Positions 43,127-46,294 of a stretch of 46,294 nt of DNA are shown piece after piece. A model generated the notes under the pieces. That model saw nothing but the letters and a program-made list of their open reading frames with translations, did not search any database and was not told where the DNA came from. Numbering within the stretch: the stretch's first letter is position 1; every line of letters begins with the position of its first letter. The DNA comes from an uncultured bacterium. GTDB lineage: Bacteria > Cyanobacteriota > Vampirovibrionia > Gastranaerophilales > Gastranaerophilaceae. The DNA lies in contig ONOE01000020.1 in NCBI GenBank assembly GCA_900319365.1, positions 3,964 through 50,257 on the forward strand. The letters are read 5' to 3'. The translations under genes and the position numbers were made by a program.

Positions 43127-43600
43127 ATGCAAAGAATAGGGCTCGGCTACGATATTCATAAACTGGTAAGCGGACGTGATTTAATTATCGGCGGGGTAAA
43201 AATTCCTTATGACAAAGGGCTTTTGGGGCACTCTGATGCCGATGTACTTATACATGCAATAATTGATGCGATGCTCGGTGCTGCGGCACTTGACGATATC
43301 GGCACACTTTTCCCAGATACCGACGAAAAATACAAAAATATAGACAGTACGGTTTTATTGAAAAAAGTTTTTGAATTGATAAATCAAAAAGGGTATAAAA
43401 TTGTTAATATTGATTCAAATATCATTGCGCAAGCACCAAAGATGATGCCCTATATTCCCGAAATGAAAAAGAAGTTGTCGCAAATTTTGAGCATTTCGCC
43501 GCAAGAGATTTCAATAAAAGCAAAAACTAAAGAAAACTTGGATTCTGTCGGACAAAAACTTGCCATAGAATCCAATGCGGTAGTTTTGTTGGAAAATTAA
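43127..43600 (+). CDS. ispF: 2-C-methyl-D-erythritol 2,4-cyclodiphosphate synthase
   Basis: This is the fifth enzyme of the non-mevalonate (MEP) isoprenoid pathway, which cyclises CDP-methylerythritol 2-phosphate. It is 157 aa, a homotrimer in the family. The metal ligands are visible in GYDIHKL (Asp9, His11) and [21 protein letters not shown] (His43). HSDAD, the [13 protein letters not shown] segment and the [17 protein letters not shown]-terminal block are canonical. The SD AAGGAG lies 12 nt upstream. ispD, often fused or adjacent, is not here. Confidence 0.97.
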   Translation: MQRIGLGYDIHKLVSGRDLIIGGVKIPYDKGLLGHSDADVLIHAIIDAMLGAAALDDIGTLFPDTDEKYKNIDSTVLLKKVFELINQKGYKIVNIDSNIIAQAPKMMPYIPEMKKKLSQILSISPQEISIKAKTKENLDSVGQKLAIESNAVVLLEN

Positions 43601-43694
43601 ATTTATCCGGCAAAAAATGCCCGATTTTACCGATTGATGATTTACAAATATCATTAATTTTTTTTACAATATGTATTTTTTATTTATTTTGGGT

Positions 43695-43700
43695 TAGAAT
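43695..43700 (+). promoter_or_regulatory. Candidate -10 of the acyltransferase gene, predicted leaderless
   Basis: TAGAAT ends 6 nt before the ATG at 43707. The intervening AGTTTT holds no SD. Confidence 0.5.
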
Positions 43701-43706
43701 AGTTTT

Positions 43707-44534
43707 ATGGCTACAAAAGAAAAAGAAAAATTGTATTCGGATGTTCCTCCGACGAGATTAAGGGGTAAAGAGGAGAAGTTCAAACCTGCTAAAACAAACA
43801 AGTTCTGGCTTACTATTGCAAGTTTGTTTTTCTTTAATATGCTCCAAAACAGGTTTTATGCATTCCGTTACAGCGGATTTGAAAATTATGCAAATCGTGA
43901 TAAAGAACACCCGACGATTCTTTTTGCCCCGCACTCAAACTGGTGGGACGGAATAGTTTTTTACAATGTAGCCCACAGAATTTGCAAAAAAGAAATTCGT
44001 TTAATGGTCGAAGAATTGAACAGATTTCCGCTTTTAAGACGAGGCGGAGCATATTCCGTTAATAAAAAATCCCCTCAAACGGCTATGCAGGCGCTTAAAT
44101 ATTCAATAGACGTATTGTCTGATTTAAGAAATTTGTTGTGCATTTTCCCGCAAGGGATTATCAGACCGCCTCACTACAGACCGATTGAATTTCAAACGGG
44201 ACTTGCATATATTGCAAAACAGGCTGCGAAAAGGTATGGCAAAGTTACTTTAATTCCGCTTGCGATTGAGTATTGTTTCTTAAGGGATAACAGACCCGAA
44301 GTTGTGGCTAATTTCGGTGAACGTATAGAACTTACCGATCCGAAAGTCGACAGGCATGAATATACTCATGTTCTTGAACAGGCGTTGACAAAAACCTGCG
44401 ATGAACAGTTCCATGATATTTCAACAGGCAAGGTTGAAGATTACGATATCTTATTCAGACAACATTTAAAATGGTACAGACGAATCGAACAGAGATTAAA
44501 AAGTATTGATTTGCCTGAAGTTTCAGATGTATAA
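43707..44534 (+). CDS. PlsC-like lysophospholipid acyltransferase (LPLAT superfamily)
   Basis: This is an acyl transfer enzyme of membrane lipid synthesis, 275 aa. The H-x4-D catalytic motif is at His76/Asp81 (APHSNWWDG). An acceptor-site motif follows as IFPQGIIRPP, in the place of FPEGTRS, and PLAIEYCFLRDNRPEV closes the core. A basic 30-residue N-terminus precedes one hydrophobic segment (about 34-48) that may lie in the membrane. The exact acceptor (1-acyl-glycerol-3-phosphate or another) is not clear. The next gene, DUF1284, starts 11 nt later and is probably co-transcribed. Confidence 0.87.
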   Translation: MATKEKEKLYSDVPPTRLRGKEEKFKPAKTNKFWLTIASLFFFNMLQNRFYAFRYSGFENYANRDKEHPTILFAPHSNWWDGIVFYNVAHRICKKEIRLMVEELNRFPLLRRGGAYSVNKKSPQTAMQALKYSIDVLSDLRNLLCIFPQGIIRPPHYRPIEFQTGLAYIAKQAAKRYGKVTLIPLAIEYCFLRDNRPEVVANFGERIELTDPKVDRHEYTHVLEQALTKTCDEQFHDISTGKVEDYDILFRQHLKWYRRIEQRLKSIDLPEVSDV

Positions 44535-44545
44535 GCAGGTGAAAT

Positions 44546-44944
44546 ATGGTTATTTCGTTAAGACCTCATCATTTTTTATGCCTGCAGGGATATAAAGGTT
44601 TCAACTATTCCGCACATCAGGTCAATTCGTGGAACAGAATTACCAAACTGCTGAAAGATAACCCCGATACGGATGTTTTAACTGTAAGTGGCAGCGATGA
44701 TTTGTGCGCAAAATGCCCCGCATTAATGGGTACAAAAAGCAGATGTATCGAAAAAAACGTCAAATCACTCGATGATAAGGTTAAAGATTTGCTAGGACTT
44801 GTTATAGGCAAAATTTATAAATACAGCGATGTTGTCAAAGATTTAAACGCAAAGATGACCAAAGAAATTCACTCGCAGCTTTGCTCGGGGTGCATGTGGT
44901 GGAAACGTGGTCTGTGCAGAGATTCATTCAAGCAGACAACCTAA
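44546..44944 (+). CDS. DUF1284 family Cys-rich protein
   Basis: This 132-aa protein matches DUF1284, which is described as probably binding an iron-sulfur cluster. The start LRPHHFLCLQGYKGFNYS is diagnostic. Cysteine sites follow in DDLCAKCP, KSRCIEKN and the terminal CSGCMWWKRGLCRD. No function is established. The SD AGGTG is close to the ATG, and the gene lies 11 nt after the acyltransferase. Confidence 0.88.
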   Translation: MVISLRPHHFLCLQGYKGFNYSAHQVNSWNRITKLLKDNPDTDVLTVSGSDDLCAKCPALMGTKSRCIEKNVKSLDDKVKDLLGLVIGKIYKYSDVVKDLNAKMTKEIHSQLCSGCMWWKRGLCRDSFKQTT

Positions 44945-44974
44945 ATTTTTCGTTTTTTATTTGAATTTCTAACC

Positions 44975-45003
44975 TTGACAAAAAAAGAAAAAAGTTTTAT
45001 CAT
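44975..45003 (+). promoter_or_regulatory. Consensus promoter of the metallothionein-like gene
   Basis: TTGACA (44975-44980), a 17-nt purine-rich spacer and TATCAT (44998-45003). The predicted start site is about 45009-45011, at the left edge of the operator-like palindrome. Confidence 0.8.
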
Positions 45004-45006
45004 GAA

Positions 45007-45027
45007 GATACCCTATAGGGGTATATC
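45007..45027. promoter_or_regulatory. CsoR-like operator palindrome
   Basis: GATACCCTATAGGGGTATATC contains the perfect 10-bp palindrome CCCTATAGGG flanked by ATA/TAT. It resembles the ATACCC...GGGTAT operators of CsoR/RcnR-family copper or nickel sensors. It overlaps the predicted transcription start, the right place for repression. Confidence 0.6.
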
Positions 45028-45042
45028 GAAAGGAGATAAAAA

Positions 45043-45278
45043 ATGAAAAAATACTCGGTTGTTTAGTTTTGTTGTGCGCATTTGCTTTCACTATGAACGG
45101 AGCATTTGCATGCGAAAAATGCAATTGCGGATGCAATGACGGTCAAAAATGTACATGCGAATGCGGCAAGAATTGCAATTGCGAGAATTGTAATTGCTGC
45201 AAGAAAAAATTGTTCAGATTTTTCAAAAAGAAATGTAATTGCGCTGATACGGCAGTAAAATGCGGCTGCGATAAATAA
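45043..45278 (+). CDS. Metallothionein-like secreted Cys-rich protein, frameshifted after the start
   Basis: The ATG at 45043 has a perfect SD (AAGGAG, 8 nt upstream) but its frame ends after seven codons. One extra A in the six-A run that follows the ATG would fuse it to a downstream frame. That gives MKK, then ILGCLVLLCAFAFTMNGAFA (a complete signal peptide), then a mature part of about 55 residues with some 16 cysteines in CxC and CxxC patterns (CEKCNCGC, CTCEC, CNCENCNCC and the end KCGCDK). The frame is open from a TTG at 45069 without an SD. It is either a sequencing or mutational frameshift or a slippage-controlled gene. The CsoR-like operator suggests copper or another soft metal. Confidence 0.65.
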
Positions 45279-45400
45279 CCGCAACCATGGTAAAATATAT
45301 TTGACAAAAATCCGATTATAAGATACTTTGACTTTTCCGCTTCGGGCGGCTAGATATTTCGGGTAATGAAATTTAAAATATTATAAATAATAATTTTGTT

Positions 45401-46126
45401 ATGAAGAAATTTTTAGGGTTGATAGTGTTTTTGATTGGATTTTTGCCTTGTTACGGGGCAGAGTACGGGGTGTATTCGCCGAAGAATTATTCGTATAATT
45501 CTTCAGACGGTGAGCGGCTTTTATTTATAATCGATTTGTCAAACAGTATGAATGAAACCTTGGAAAATTCTTCAAAGTATCAATTGATGCTTGACGTTAT
45601 GAAGCGAATTTTGCCTCAAATTTCTCCGACAACACAGGTCGGACTAAGGATTTACGGACACAGAATGGGCTTTACCCCGTTTGAAGCTTGCAGAGCAACT
45701 ACTCTATCAAATCCGATAATGGCAAATAACAGTGCTAATATTGAAAAATCCCTCCAAAAGCATAAACCCAGAGGAATGACACCTATTACGTTTTCGCTTA
45801 AACAGGCAATAAAGTATGATTTTATGGGGTTTGGCGGAAAGAAACATATAATTTTGTTAACGGATGGCGGGGAAAATTGTGATGAGAGCCCTTGCAAGTA
45901 CGTTATGGAGCTGATTAAAATCAGACGTGATGTTCAGATAGATGTGATTGCGTTTAATATCAAAGATGACGATGATTTAAAACAACTTCAATGCACGGCG
46001 CTTGTAACAAGCGGGAAATTTTATAATGCGGAAACTTCGGCGCAGCTGTATAACGGATTTGACAAAAGCATAAGCGGGGTGAAAAATGTCGAAGCAAAAA
46101 TTCTTTTGCCCGATGTGAATTATTAG
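45401..46126 (+). CDS. Secreted VWA-domain protein
   Basis: This 241-aa protein has a signal peptide (about 1-19, ending CYGA) and a von Willebrand factor A domain over almost all the rest. The MIDAS metal site is complete: DLSNS (Asp45, Ser47, Ser49), Thr127 in RGMTPIT and Asp155 in LLTDGGENC. Two cysteine pairs (CRATT region; NCDESPC) could form disulfides outside the cytoplasm. There is no C-terminal membrane anchor. A binding or assembly role at the envelope is likely; the ligand is unknown. The gap of 122 nt before it holds no other gene. Confidence 0.88.
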   Translation: MKKFLGLIVFLIGFLPCYGAEYGVYSPKNYSYNSSDGERLLFIIDLSNSMNETLENSSKYQLMLDVMKRILPQISPTTQVGLRIYGHRMGFTPFEACRATTLSNPIMANNSANIEKSLQKHKPRGMTPITFSLKQAIKYDFMGFGGKKHIILLTDGGENCDESPCKYVMELIKIRRDVQIDVIAFNIKDDDDLKQLQCTALVTSGKFYNAETSAQLYNGFDKSISGVKNVEAKILLPDVNY

Positions 46127-46183
46127 TTGAAAAAGTATTCCCTCACTCCCAAGGGGTGGAGGAAAATGAATTTGTAACTCACT

Positions 46184-46266
46184 TATGAACTTATAAACTT
46201 ATAAACTTATAAACCTATGAACTTATTCGTACGACAAGGCGATTCTTCGCTTACGCTCAGAATGAC
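46184..46266. repeat. TATAAACT-type arm joined to module 3 (inverted)
   Basis: An arm of CTTATGAACTTATAAAC-type units is followed directly by ACGACAAGGCGATTCTTCGC and TTACGCTCAGAATGAC. This is the inverse of the module-3-to-arm order at 29438-29520. Related GC-rich stretches (TTCCCTCACTCCCAAGGGG near 46138 and TTTCCCTCGCCCCCTTGGGG at the window edge) flank it, and the structure may continue beyond the window. Confidence 0.7.
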
Positions 46267-46294
46267 GATTTCTGTTTCCCTCGCCCCCTTGGGG

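Noticed and set aside
1..46294. tRNA, rRNA, tmRNA or RNase P RNA genes
   Set aside because: No T-arm consensus or other hallmark was seen on either strand in the intergenic spaces, although a covariance search was not possible here.

Overview
This AT-rich window reads as a chromosomal segment of a gut-type, non-photosynthetic relative of Cyanobacteria (Melainabacteria/Vampirovibrionia, probably Gastranaerophilales). This is inferred from three things: a run of housekeeping genes with a Gram-negative envelope signature (KdsA, RseP, TolC-like outer-membrane protein); an S13-S11-S4-RpoA-L17-TruA-L13-S9 ribosomal cluster; and several small lineage-specific proteins that each carry a short F-x-G motif. 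No tRNA, rRNA, CRISPR array, transposase or phage gene was found.

Layout. 1-4.1 kb: a small orphan protein, cysK on the minus strand, then kdsA, an MBL-fold hydrolase and pheS in one direction. 4.3-9 kb: rseP, then minus-strand genes (orphan membrane protein, YggU family, membrane-anchored flavodoxin-like protein, ruvB, zinc-ribbon protein). 9.2-14.2 kb: dnaE and ctpA. 14.3-19.3 kb: a tripartite drug-efflux locus, marR-emrA-emrB on minus and a divergent tolC-like gene on plus. 19.5-24.4 kb: pgi, an orphan protein, spmAB and a uvrC that lacks its C-terminal HhH domain. 24.5-28 kb: a four-gene minus-strand operon pairing MotA/ZorA-like and MotB/ZorB-like membrane proteins with a UPF0210 protein and an orphan protein. 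28-29.2 kb: rimI-like and bioY. 30-35.3 kb: the infA to rpsI ribosomal cluster. 35.4-40.7 kb: HAD and Nudix hydrolases, an orphan protein and a 1041-residue helicase-nuclease. 40.9-46.1 kb: an orphan protein, cca, a zinc-ribbon membrane protein, ispF, an acyltransferase, a DUF1284 protein, a frameshifted metallothionein-like gene behind a CsoR-like operator, and a secreted VWA protein.

Two patterns cut across the genes. First, the intergenic space is seeded with composite palindromic elements. One family has a conserved core with two small hairpins, flanked by long inverted arms. The arms match each other within a copy but differ completely between copies: TATAAACT-type, ACTAAG-type or GAAAATGG-type. 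Other palindromic modules join these elements in recurring orders. Second, many single genes (kdsA, zinc-ribbon, dnaE, uvrC, rimI-like, Nudix, cca, zinc-ribbon membrane protein, acyltransferase) have a -10 hexamer 6-7 nt before the ATG and no Shine-Dalgarno sequence, which predicts leaderless mRNAs. Genes inside operons and the ribosomal genes mostly keep an SD.
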